Shown: piece after piece, positions 48,014 to 55,444 of the stretch | How positions within the stretch are numbered: the stretch's first letter is position 1 | Layout: each line of letters begins with the position of its first letter | Assembly: GCA_001618605.1 (NCBI GenBank) | Contig: LKHC01000101.1 | Coordinates: 1-64,000, forward strand | Length of the DNA: 64,000 nucleotides | Origin: Candidatus Fermentibacter danicus | Lineage (GTDB): Bacteria > Fermentibacterota > Fermentibacteria > Fermentibacterales > Fermentibacteraceae | Direction of reading: 5' to 3' | Made by a program: the position numbers and the translations under genes | The notes under the pieces: generated by a model | What the model was told of the DNA's origin: nothing | Database searches by the model: none | The model's input: only the letters and a program-made list of their open reading frames with translations

Positions 48014-48210
48014 TGATCACCGTGAACGGTTCTCCCCACCCGTGGCACGACGGGATGACCGTGCGGAAGATTCTCGAGGAGAAAAGGTACACGTTTCCCC
48101 TCCTGGTGGTCAGGATCGACGGAAGGCTCGTGCCTCGCAGCGATTACGGAGAGACCACCGTGCCGGACGGCGCCGATGTTGACGTGATGCACCTGATGAG
48201 CGGCGGCTGA
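48013..48210 (+). CDS. MoaD/ThiS-family sulfur carrier protein
   Basis: A 65-residue beta-grasp protein: MITVNGSPHPWHDGMTVRKI, then VVRIDGRLVPRSDYGETTV, then a C-terminal DVMHLMSGG. The terminal Gly-Gly is needed for adenylylation and thiocarboxylate formation. ATG 48013 overlaps the AOR stop by one base. Next to an AOR it probably supplies sulfur for the dithiolene of the pterin cofactor (MoaD role), although the sequence pattern is also close to ThiS. The ThiF/MoeB-like protein at 44546-45223 is a likely activating enzyme. Confidence 0.88.
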   Translation: MITVNGSPHPWHDGMTVRKILEEKRYTFPLLVVRIDGRLVPRSDYGETTVPDGADVDVMHLMSGG

Positions 48211-48243
48211 CTCCGGATCGCCGAGGCGGCCGGCGAAACAGAA

Positions 48244-48267
48244 GGGGCGGGCCCGGAGGCCCGCCCC
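48244..48267. terminator. Bidirectional terminator hairpin
   Basis: A ten-base perfect stem GGGGCGGGCC/GGCCCGCCCC with loop CGGA lies between the convergent MoaD-like and RRM genes. On the minus strand it is followed by TTCTGTTT, so it serves the RRM gene best. Confidence 0.75.
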
Positions 48268-48284
48268 GATCCGTCTAGCGGCGG

Positions 48285-48578
48285 TCAGTCGTTGCCGAGC
48301 GGCCTGCGCATCGGCGGGCGATCGCCCCTGTCCTTCTCCTGGGAGAAGTCCACGCGGACGGCCCTTCCGTCGATCATCGCGCCGTTCATGGCGTCCTTGG
48401 CCCTGGCGGCTTCCTCCTCCGTGGCGAACGTCACGAAGCCGAAGCCCCTGGAACGCCCGGTCTCCCTGTCCAGTACGACCCGGGCCTCCCTGACCTGGCC
48501 ATGAGGCGTGAAGGCATCGCGGAGTGTGATGTCATTGGTCGCCCATGCGAGACCACCGATAAACAGTTTGTTGCCCAT
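48285..48578 (-). CDS. RNA-binding protein, single RRM domain
   Basis: A 97-residue protein of the bacterial RRM (Rbp) type. RNP2 is KLFIGGLAW and RNP1 is RGFGFVTFA; RVVLDRETGRSRGFG joins them. A short Gly-poor, charged tail (QEKDRGDRPPMRRP) follows. Such proteins bind single-stranded RNA and are often cold-induced. ATG 48578 has GGAAGG seven bases upstream. A long untranslated region seems to precede it (see findings). Confidence 0.94.
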   Translation of the reverse strand: MGNKLFIGGLAWATNDITLRDAFTPHGQVREARVVLDRETGRSRGFGFVTFATEEEAARAKDAMNGAMIDGRAVRVDFSQEKDRGDRPPMRRPLGND

Positions 48579-48938
48579 ATGCACCTTCCTTTCCGGGGTC
48601 ATGCCCCTTCAGAGACTCTGCGTGGTGAAGGTCCAACCCTTCCGGAAGACCGGAAGATGCCCGGGACGAGCGGCCCGGAAGACTTCGCGATTCTCGAAGC
48701 CTTCCATCCCTGCATGTCTTTCGGGGAACCGGCGCCGAGGTGTGGATTCGCGCAACTGGCGGCAGATCTTGCAAGGACGCTGAGGATAATAGGACCAGGC
48801 TCTCTTTCCGAACCATGAACCCTCCGGGAGTGACCCGGAACCACATCCCGCCCGAAGACACGCTCTTCGAGCAGCATGATTCTCGTTTACCTGCATTCTT
48901 TCGTCAAGAGGCAATGCCATCCATTCACATGGACGGCA
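48579..48938 (-). other. 360-base gap upstream of the RRM gene
   Basis: No convincing gene is seen: overlapping short open frames occur on both strands, without ribosome sites or recognisable products. A possible minus-strand promoter is at 48879-48907 (TTGACG, 17 bases, GAGAAT), which would give a leader of about 290 bases for the RRM gene. Confidence 0.4.
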
Positions 48939-49313
48939 TCAGCCCCCCTCGCCGAGGAGTCGCTCGGCATCATCCAGACCGATCTCCCCTGATCTCAGGC
49001 GTGCGAGCACCTTTAACGCATCACGCTTCCCGGCCTCATTCCGCCCGGAGTCGTCAAGTGCCCTGAAGACCTCTTCCACCCGGAGCCTGGCCGTGGGATA
49101 GGAGACGCCCAGCACCTTCTGTACCTCCCTCAGGTTTCCCCGGGCGTCCAGGAACGCGTCGAAGACCTGCCTCAGGCCGTCATCCAGCCTGCAGACAGGG
49201 CAGGGGTCGAACTCCCCGACGACCTCCGAGCCGCAGTCGGGGCAGACCAGCTTCGTCACCAGGAGTGGCCTGGAGCAGGATGGGCACTTCGAGGGGATCG
49301 ACCTGTCAGGCAT
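48939..49313 (-). CDS. DUF2089 protein (zinc-ribbon plus helix-turn-helix)
   Basis: A 124-residue DUF2089-family protein. The N-terminal zinc ribbon has CPSCSRPLLVTKLVCPDCGS and a second pair CPVC. The helical part has VQKVLGVSYPTARLRVEEVF, which looks like a helix-turn-helix, and the end (LKVLARLRSGEIGLDDAERLL) repeats the short SHOCT-like motif seen at the start of the neighbour. It is likely a DNA-binding regulator of this gene pair. ATG 49313 is chosen because GGGAG stands six bases upstream; the start overlaps the end of the DUF4097 gene by eight bases. Confidence 0.85.
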   Translation of the reverse strand: MPDRSIPSKCPSCSRPLLVTKLVCPDCGSEVVGEFDPCPVCRLDDGLRQVFDAFLDARGNLREVQKVLGVSYPTARLRVEEVFRALDDSGRNEAGKRDALKVLARLRSGEIGLDDAERLLGEGG

Positions 49314-50226
49314 CCGTTTCTCCCGAGGCATGGATGTTTCCTCCCATGGTCCTGGCAATGAGCCTGTGCTCCCTGTCCTTGCCGGATTCGAACGTGGCCC
49401 GTCCCGGGGAACCAAAAGAGCTTCCGGCAGCATCACCGGAGATCGTGCCCCCTATCGTTTCCAGCAGGAGCCCGAGCGATCCACGGGCTTCGGAGTCGAG
49501 TTCGATCGAGATGTTTCCGCCGATGGTCTTCGCGATCGAGCTTCCCGAGGGCTTGCCCGTAATGGCGATCCGGATCGTGCCCCCCATCGTCCTGGCCTTG
49601 AAGGGAGCGTTCATGCGGACGAGGTCGAGGTTGCCCCCCATCGTGCGGAGAGAGGAGGGGAAAGGCAGCCCGCAGGCCGAGATGTCTCCTCCCTTGGAGC
49701 GGGCCTTCAGCCTTCCGGTCGAAGCCGGCAGCTCCAGGGACAGGTTCCCTCCGGTCCAGATGACGATGACCTCATTGCCGCGATTGAAGACCCTCGCGGC
49801 CGAGCCCTGTCCGATTCTGGCGAAACCGCCCTCGATCGAGGAGACGGAAAGGCTCCCGGGAGCCTTTCCCCGGGGGTGGGTCACTCTGACGATGGAATCC
49901 TTCCCGACGGGGAAGGAACCCTCGGAGAGGGCCAGCTCTTCGCCGCAGGAACAGATCTCTTCTTCGTCGGGATCGAACTCCCCGGACTCCCCGGACTCCA
50001 TCGCCTCACGCACCGCCGAGCCTATTCCCGCAACCGTCTCGCGGATCGTGTTCATCGCCTCGGCGATCGTGGACGCGCCCGTCGTCCTTCCATGCTCCGG
50101 CCTCGACTTCATGCCGCGCCGCTTCTGTCCGCCCTTCTCAAGCGCCGCCAGGAGCCGTTCTGCTCCTTCGACGTCGATCGTGCCCTCGGAGAGCATCCTC
50201 AGTATTTCTCTCTTCTCTTCGATCAT
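49306..50226 (-). CDS. DUF4097-type beta-helix protein with SHOCT-like N-terminus
   Basis: A 306-residue protein. The N-terminus IEEKREILRMLSEGTIDVEG forms the SHOCT-like helical motif. A linker with an acidic patch and a CSC pair is next. The C-terminal 190 residues are repeated strands of the adhesin-like DUF4097 type, with recurring TMGGNL, TMGGTI, TIGGNI, TIGGTI and TMGGNI turns about 25 residues apart. There is no signal peptide. Such proteins are commonly paired with DUF2089 regulators; the function is unknown. ATG 50226 fits a GGAG site upstream. Confidence 0.82.
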   Translation of the reverse strand: MIEEKREILRMLSEGTIDVEGAERLLAALEKGGQKRRGMKSRPEHGRTTGASTIAEAMNTIRETVAGIGSAVREAMESGESGEFDPDEEEICSCGEELALSEGSFPVGKDSIVRVTHPRGKAPGSLSVSSIEGGFARIGQGSAARVFNRGNEVIVIWTGGNLSLELPASTGRLKARSKGGDISACGLPFPSSLRTMGGNLDLVRMNAPFKARTMGGTIRIAITGKPSGSSIAKTIGGNISIELDSEARGSLGLLLETIGGTISGDAAGSSFGSPGRATFESGKDREHRLIARTMGGNIHASGETDA

Positions 50227-50279
50227 TCCAGCATCTCCAGATGATAGAAACCTCCACCCGCACACCGGGTGTTGCCAGA

Positions 50280-50307
50280 ACGATAACTCAACTTTCTATT
50301 TTGTCAA
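50280..50307 (-). promoter_or_regulatory. Promoter of the DUF4097-DUF2089 pair
   Basis: On the minus strand TTGACA (50307-50302) and TATCGT (50285-50280) are spaced by 16 bases, in an AT-rich stretch about 55 bases upstream of the ATG. Confidence 0.65.
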
Positions 50308-50582
50308 TATCACTTATCTTTTTGATGTGGTTTGTTTCCCTTGTTCCGGAGAGCGTGGATTCCGGAGGAGGGATACCGCGCTCCCGGCCTGCCCGGGTTC
50401 ACGCCCGTGGCGGGGATGGACTCGGACCCCGGCCCGCCCCTCCCGGGGACTCGTCGCCGGATGGTGGGATTGTCCACCTGTTTGTGTATAATCCCCTCGT
50501 GAGCCCGCTGAAGCGTTCCCCGGCAGGGAGGATGCTGAAGCCGTAAACGAAGTTGTCGATCCCAACATGAATGGAGGAAACC
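50308..50582. other. Divergent intergenic region
   Basis: Apart from the minus-strand promoter at 50280-50307, the gap holds a TATAAT at 50487-50492, a likely -10 for the peptidase gene (no good -35), which overlaps TGTGTATAA, an exact DnaA-box match at 50484-50492. I see no other gene. Confidence 0.4.
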
Positions 50583-52136
50583 TTGAAGATCTCTCTTTCG
50601 CTTCTGGCCATACTCTGTGCCTTGTCCTCGGCGGGCGTGAGCAGCCCCCGCGAGGCTGCGGCGCTGGTATTCGACGATCTGCTCGCGTTGGACATCACGG
50701 GCAGAACAGTGTCCTATCTGCCCGAAGCCGTCTACCAGGGCCAGGGCATCGAGGCCTGGCACGAGACCGTGGTGAGCCCGTTCAGCGGCTATCTCGTCCT
50801 GGTGGACGACATGGCCCTTGCAAACTGGGAGCATCCATGCCGCTGGGTGTTCGTGGCCTTCGACGGCACGACGAGCATCGTCGAGATGCATACTCCTCCC
50901 CTCTGGCTCGAGAGGATGGAGGTCTACAGGACGAGCCTCCCGGCGGTTTCTTCCATCGACAACCGCCAGGCCCTCCTTGACTGGTTCGTGCCGAACCCGC
51001 AGACCCCGGAAAACGATCCCGAGCACACCTACGCCTGGATCATCTCGGGCGGCGCCAATCAGGGCAGCAACCACATCCGGTACTACGGCGACGTGCAGTT
51101 CCTGTACCTGACGCTGACGCAGGACTACGGCTATACGAACGACCACATAGTGATCTGCTTCGCCGACGGGACGAATCCGGCGGTCGACAACTCCAGCGGC
51201 GGGAACTCAAATCCCGACCTTGACGGCGACGGCACCGTGGACTTCGACTTCGACGCCTCGTACGACGGCATCTGGAACGGCTACAACCAGATCCTGTCCC
51301 TCGTAGGATCCGACGATCACCTGTTCATATTCACAACCGACCATGGCGGTTCGGGCAAGGGGCTGACCAACCTGCCTCCCGAGGCCTACCTCAACCTGTG
51401 GAACTCCCAGCAGTGGAACGACGACGCCTACGACACCTGGATCGACGCGTTCAACACCATCTCCCTCAACGTCGCGATGGAGCAGTGCTACTCAGGCGGG
51501 TTCCTGGCGGAGACCGTGCCGACCACAGGCAGCCAGCACCGGACCTTCACCTCTGCCGCGAACGGCTCCGAGTCGTCCTGGGCAGGCGCGACCATGCCCG
51601 ATTATGACGAGTGGGCCTATTGGTGGATCGGCGCGATGCATGGTTGGTTGCCGGCGGGCGGTTCCTACCCGGGAGGGGCGCTGCCCGGTAATCCCGACCT
51701 CAACGACGACGGGTTCATAAGCTACGGCGAGGCTGCAAACCGGGCCAAGGCCTGGGATTCGTGCGCCCAGAGCGGCCAGGAGCACCCGCAGTACGACGAC
51801 GACCCTGATAGCTGCGGCGATCTCTACTACCTCGGCGGCAGAATCTACACCGGTATCGCCGACGAAACCAGCGAAGCCCCGCTTTCCTCGGGGCTTTCCT
51901 GCTCTGCCAACCCCTTCACGGGTGCCGCTGTCGTCAGCTTCGAGCTCTCGGTCCCGACGGAGATCACGCTCGAAGTTCTCGACATCGCGGGCAGGCGTGT
52001 GGCTACGCTCGCGGCGGGCGAGCTGGCTGCCGGCCGCCACGAGATCACCTGGAACGCCGAAGTTCCGACCGGCGTCTACCTCGTTCGCATGGACTCCCCG
52101 TCCACGATCGAGACGCTGCGACTCGTGAAGTTCTAG
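50583..52136 (+). CDS. Secreted caspase-like (clan CD) peptidase with C-terminal sorting-type domain
   Basis: A 517-residue secreted protein. The signal peptide is at 1-20 (KISLSLLAILCALSSAGVSS). The legumain/gingipain-like catalytic pair is His254 in FTTDHGGSGKG and Cys302 in AMEQCYSGGF. EF-hand-like calcium loops occur at 212-223 (DLDGDGTVDFDF) and again as DLNDDGFISYGE. The last 85 residues form a FlgD-like beta-sandwich ending VYLVRMDSPSTIETLRLVKF, much like type IX secretion targeting domains. TTG 50583 is the start because GGAGGA stands four bases upstream. It is probably exported and cell-surface attached or released. Confidence 0.87.
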   Translation: MKISLSLLAILCALSSAGVSSPREAAALVFDDLLALDITGRTVSYLPEAVYQGQGIEAWHETVVSPFSGYLVLVDDMALANWEHPCRWVFVAFDGTTSIVEMHTPPLWLERMEVYRTSLPAVSSIDNRQALLDWFVPNPQTPENDPEHTYAWIISGGANQGSNHIRYYGDVQFLYLTLTQDYGYTNDHIVICFADGTNPAVDNSSGGNSNPDLDGDGTVDFDFDASYDGIWNGYNQILSLVGSDDHLFIFTTDHGGSGKGLTNLPPEAYLNLWNSQQWNDDAYDTWIDAFNTISLNVAMEQCYSGGFLAETVPTTGSQHRTFTSAANGSESSWAGATMPDYDEWAYWWIGAMHGWLPAGGSYPGGALPGNPDLNDDGFISYGEAANRAKAWDSCAQSGQEHPQYDDDPDSCGDLYYLGGRIYTGIADETSEAPLSSGLSCSANPFTGAAVVSFELSVPTEITLEVLDIAGRRVATLAAGELAAGRHEITWNAEVPTGVYLVRMDSPSTIETLRLVKF

Positions 52137-52158
52137 TAGGCACTTCACGGACTCGGAT

Positions 52159-52190
52159 GGGGCGGGCCTCAGGGCCCGCCCCTCTACGTT
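52159..52190 (+). terminator. Rho-independent terminator
   Basis: A ten-base perfect stem GGGGCGGGCC/GGCCCGCCCC with loop TCAG, then TCTACGTTT. It ends the peptidase gene. Its stem is identical to that at 48244-48267. Confidence 0.8.
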
Positions 52191-52371
52191 TCGGGACCGG
52201 TGCGGGAGGAGGTGTTTCCACCAAACCGTCAGGGAACCCGGGGCGTTCGGCGGGGCTGGCGGGAACGCTGTCGGGTCATTTGATTGTCCCTTGTGTGGAA
52301 GGTCCGCCGGTTGTGCCGAATCTTCCGCAAGGATCGCGGAAACTGGTGAAGTCTTACGGAGGGAGCCTGCC

Positions 52372-52800
52372 ATGAGGCCGGTCACGCCCGAGGTTACTGT
52401 GGACGCAATAATCGAACTGTCGGACGGCAGGATCGTTCTGGTCGACAGAAAGTTCTTCCCGAAGGGCTGGGCGCTGCCGGGCGGATTCGTGGACCCCGGC
52501 GAAAGCCTGGCTCATGCGGTACGCAGGGAGGCGAGGGAGGAGACATCCCTCGAAGTTGAGCCGGTGTCGCTGTTTCATGTCTATTCGAGGCCGTGGAGGG
52601 ACCCCAGGGGCGACACCGTCTCCGTAGTCTATCACTGCACAGCGGAAGGCGAACCCAGCGGCGCCGACGACGCCCTGAGAGCGGGCGCCTTCCTCCCCCG
52701 CGACCTGCCCTTCGATTCCATGGCGTTCGACCATGCGACAATCGTCCGGCAGTTCCTGGAGTGGAAGGAGACGGGGCGGAAGCCTTCGCTCGAGGAGTGA
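52372..52800 (+). CDS. NUDIX hydrolase
   Basis: A 142-residue NUDIX protein. The box is complete: GGFVDPGESLAHAVRREARE with the following EET, meeting G-x5-E-x7-R-E-x2-E-E. It starts with VTVDAIIELSDGRIVLVDRK. It hydrolyses a nucleoside diphosphate linked to another group; the closest general pattern is the ADP-ribose/MutT type, but the substrate cannot be fixed. ATG 52372 has GGAGGG upstream. It stands alone between terminators. Confidence 0.9.
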   Translation: MRPVTPEVTVDAIIELSDGRIVLVDRKFFPKGWALPGGFVDPGESLAHAVRREAREETSLEVEPVSLFHVYSRPWRDPRGDTVSVVYHCTAEGEPSGADDALRAGAFLPRDLPFDSMAFDHATIVRQFLEWKETGRKPSLEE

Positions 52801-52999
52801 CCGCGGGCAACCTTCCACCGCCGCCGGTTCCATCCATGCTCCGGAACCCTTGCAAGGCGAATATCCTGCTCCGTCAGGTATCCCGGTTCATAGAGTAGTC
52901 GTAGAAGAACCCGGGAGCCCGGGGTAGGCCCCAGCCGACCGGGTGGTCGATCGTGAACGCGATGCACGCTTCAGTGTCGGTCTCTTCACCAGACGGGAA

Positions 53000-53021
53000 G
53001 GGCGGCCCCGAAGGGCCGCCC
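53000..53021 (-). terminator. Terminator of the OmpA-family gene
   Basis: A nine-base perfect stem GGGCGGCCC/GGGCCGCCC. On the minus strand the loop is TTCG, a very stable tetraloop, followed by TTCCCGTCT. It lies 24 bases after the OmpA stop. Confidence 0.82.
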
Positions 53022-53044
53022 CCCGCTGGATCGGTACTGTCGTC

Positions 53045-55048
53045 TCAGTTCACGGAGAGGACCGTGAACTCGATTCTCCTGTTCTGGGCCTTGTTGGCCG
53101 AGGAGGTGTTGGGCACCACGGGAGCGGTCTCGCCGTATCCGATGGTGGACAGTCTTCTCGCCGACACGCCGTGATTCACCAGGTAGGTGAACACGGACTG
53201 GGCCCTCTGCTCGCTGAGAGTCTGGTTGAAGGACTCGCTGCCGTCGGAGTCGGTGTGACCGGCGATCCTGACGGTGGCGTCCGGGTTGTCCAGAAGAGTC
53301 TCGACCACGCCGTCGAGGACGCCGTAGGACTCCGGCTTGAGCGTCGCGCTGCCGACATCGAAGTAGATGTTGTTGAAGCTGAGAACCTGGCCCTCGACCA
53401 GTGCGGGCCTGAGTTCGAGGTTGACAACTACCGTCTGGTCCGCCGGGATGACCACGGGCTGGGACCTGGGCAGATAGTCCGGGGCCTCGGCCTTGATGGT
53501 CCAGGTGCCGGACGGAACCTGGAGCTGATAGACGCCGTCGGCGCCGGAGGAGACGGAGATGGCCTCAGGAGCGTCGGTCACGGAGACGGTGGCGACCAGA
53601 GGCGCGCCATCCTCGCTGGAGGTGACGGTACCCGTGACGATCCCGCCCGCGGGCGTCGGGATGAGGGCGAAGTCCTTCACGACCGACTGACCGGCATCGA
53701 TGATGACGGTGGCCGAACCGGGGATGTAGCCCTCGGACCTGACGGCGATGGCCGTGCTGCCGCCGGGGACCATGACGGAGTAGAAGCCGGAGGTTTCGTC
53801 GGTGAATACGGACGGCATAGTGGTGCCTGGGAAGAAGACCTCAGCCGCGACCGGCTTCCCGTCGACCGAGCTGGTGACCATTCCCGAAATCCTGCCCTGG
53901 GTGGGAGGAGTGGCCTCGTGGATCAGGTCGCTCGAGAAGGCAATGTCGAAGCCGATGCCCCAGTCGTTGGCGGAGCCGAACGGCATGGGCGCGAGTTCCA
54001 TGCGCTGCTCGTCGGTGACGGGCCCGGTCTGATAGAGCCCGTGTCCGAGATCGCTGAACTCACCGAAGAAGTCTGTCATGCCGAGATCGAACGTGACGTC
54101 GACCAGGGCGCCGCTCGAGGTGACGAAGCGGATTCCGGGAGTGAGGTAGGCCGTGCTGTTCTGTCCCTCCCTGTCCAGGCATTCCTGCAGGGAGTACTCG
54201 AGGAAGAGCACCGCAAACTTGGTGGGGAACTCGATGGCGGCTCCCGCCTCGAGGACGTTGTCCTCGACGACGAGGTTGACATCGGTGGAGTCGCTGAAGG
54301 TATAGCCGCCGGGGCCCATCTGAACCCGGAAGTCGGTGAAGTTGAAGTTCTGCTTGTAGTGCGCCCATCCGGCGTTGGCATGGAGCCTGATCCGGCTGCT
54401 GGGCCAGACATCGGCCATGTCGAAGGAGAGCAGGCCGCCGACACCGTAGGAGGTGTGACCCGTGGAGATGGTGGGCCTCCTGATGTCATACATGGGCATG
54501 CCGTCGAACCAGAGACCGCAGTAGTCCTCGGAGGTCACAGTCTCGTTCTTGGAGGGGGCGAATCCCCACCAGTTCTGCAGGCCGAGCCACAGGAGGTTGT
54601 TGGACGGAGTAGGAGTGAAGCCGAGCTTCATTCCGACCCTGACGTCTCCGAGGCCGTCTACGCCGTCCCAGCGGCCCGCGATCATCCCGCGGGGCTGGAC
54701 GAGGTCGCGCTCGTAGTAGTTGGCGACATAGGAGAGGCGCGCACCGAGTTCCATGAAGTCGGTCAGGCCGTAGCCTACTGCGAAGTAGCCGTCGCCGTAG
54801 TGTTCCTTGTCGCTGACGGCGATGGTATCATGGTACACCGGGCCGAAACTGTGGAACTCCAGGGCTTCGATTTCGTTCGTGCTGGCCCAGTAGCGGCCCA
54901 TCAGCCCGAACATGATCTCACCAATGCCGACCGGGCGGGCATCTACTACTCTATTGACCCCGCGAAAGCCCATCAGTGACGGCAATGCAACCGCCATCTG
55001 AGCGGACAGCAACAGGATCAAACCAGCAAAAACCAGCGATCGTCTCAA
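53045..55048 (-). CDS. Outer membrane protein: beta-barrel, carboxypeptidase-like repeats, OmpA domain
   Basis: A 667-residue protein. A signal peptide is at about 1-22 (SLVFAGLILLLSAQMAVALP). Residues of about 25-370 look like an outer-membrane beta-barrel with many alternating strands. Two carboxypeptidase-regulatory-like domains follow (GRISGMVTSSVDGKPVAAEV and IVTGTVTSSEDGAPLVATVS). The C-terminal OmpA domain has NIYFDVGSATLKPESYGVL, AGHTDSDGS and RRIEF and would bind peptidoglycan. It starts at TTG 55048 with AAGGAGGG five bases upstream. It is probably an abundant structural envelope protein. Confidence 0.88.
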   Translation of the reverse strand: MRRSLVFAGLILLLSAQMAVALPSLMGFRGVNRVVDARPVGIGEIMFGLMGRYWASTNEIEALEFHSFGPVYHDTIAVSDKEHYGDGYFAVGYGLTDFMELGARLSYVANYYERDLVQPRGMIAGRWDGVDGLGDVRVGMKLGFTPTPSNNLLWLGLQNWWGFAPSKNETVTSEDYCGLWFDGMPMYDIRRPTISTGHTSYGVGGLLSFDMADVWPSSRIRLHANAGWAHYKQNFNFTDFRVQMGPGGYTFSDSTDVNLVVEDNVLEAGAAIEFPTKFAVLFLEYSLQECLDREGQNSTAYLTPGIRFVTSSGALVDVTFDLGMTDFFGEFSDLGHGLYQTGPVTDEQRMELAPMPFGSANDWGIGFDIAFSSDLIHEATPPTQGRISGMVTSSVDGKPVAAEVFFPGTTMPSVFTDETSGFYSVMVPGGSTAIAVRSEGYIPGSATVIIDAGQSVVKDFALIPTPAGGIVTGTVTSSEDGAPLVATVSVTDAPEAISVSSGADGVYQLQVPSGTWTIKAEAPDYLPRSQPVVIPADQTVVVNLELRPALVEGQVLSFNNIYFDVGSATLKPESYGVLDGVVETLLDNPDATVRIAGHTDSDGSESFNQTLSEQRAQSVFTYLVNHGVSARRLSTIGYGETAPVVPNTSSANKAQNRRIEFTVLSVN

Positions 55049-55082
55049 TTGACCCTCCTTTTCCGGGTAAGACGCACTTGCG

Positions 55083-55115
55083 TATATAAAGAACGCAAAC
55101 GGCCGGCTTTGTCAA
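55083..55115 (-). promoter_or_regulatory. Possible promoter of the OmpA-family gene
   Basis: A perfect TTGACA on the minus strand (55115-55110) is followed after 19-21 bases by TTTATA/TATATA (55090-55083), a longer spacing than usual. It lies about 40 bases upstream of the TTG start. Confidence 0.45.
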
Positions 55116-55444
55116 TACTTTCGGGTGCTGAAAAGGATGTTAATTGCCTGTCAATAGTATAATTGAATGTGGTCTGTACTGTCCAGGGAGAGGACTTCCG
55201 GCTGCGACTCCATCGGGCAGCCGATGGACTGTCCCGGGAGGAATGGGTGCGGACCGCCGTAACGGTTCCGTTGAGGCAACAGCATCGGGCGTGGAGGAGA
55301 GTCTGTCGAACCTGGAGGATCAATGACGTTCCAGGGGCTCCGGATCGTCCTTCGAGAAGGTCCGGCCGCTTCCGGCCGAAGGCCCGGTGGATCACGGATT
55401 CGGAGTGATCGCGTCAGGTGTCGTGTGAAGCATCGGAGGTCCGA
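55116..55444. other. Intergenic region between divergent envelope genes
   Basis: This 329-base stretch contains TATAAT at 55158-55163 on the plus strand, a possible -10 for the beta-barrel gene (no good -35), and a second TTGACA on the minus strand (55154-55149). Short open frames exist but have no ribosome site or recognisable product. I see nothing else. Confidence 0.4.

Noticed and set aside
48501-48818. Short open frames on both strands between the RRM and DUF2089 genes
   Set aside because: They overlap each other, have no good ribosome site, and give products with no recognisable features.
53000-53047. TGA of the OmpA gene followed by a hairpin, as in a selenocysteine readthrough
   Set aside because: The OmpA domain is complete at the TGA, the hairpin is a plain terminator with a UUCG loop, and no selenoprotein motif surrounds the codon.
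52943-54979. Long plus-strand open frame opposite the OmpA-family gene
   Set aside because: The minus strand has a signal peptide, carboxypeptidase-like repeats and an OmpA domain; the plus frame has none and shows biased Asp/Gly/Val composition typical of antisense frames.
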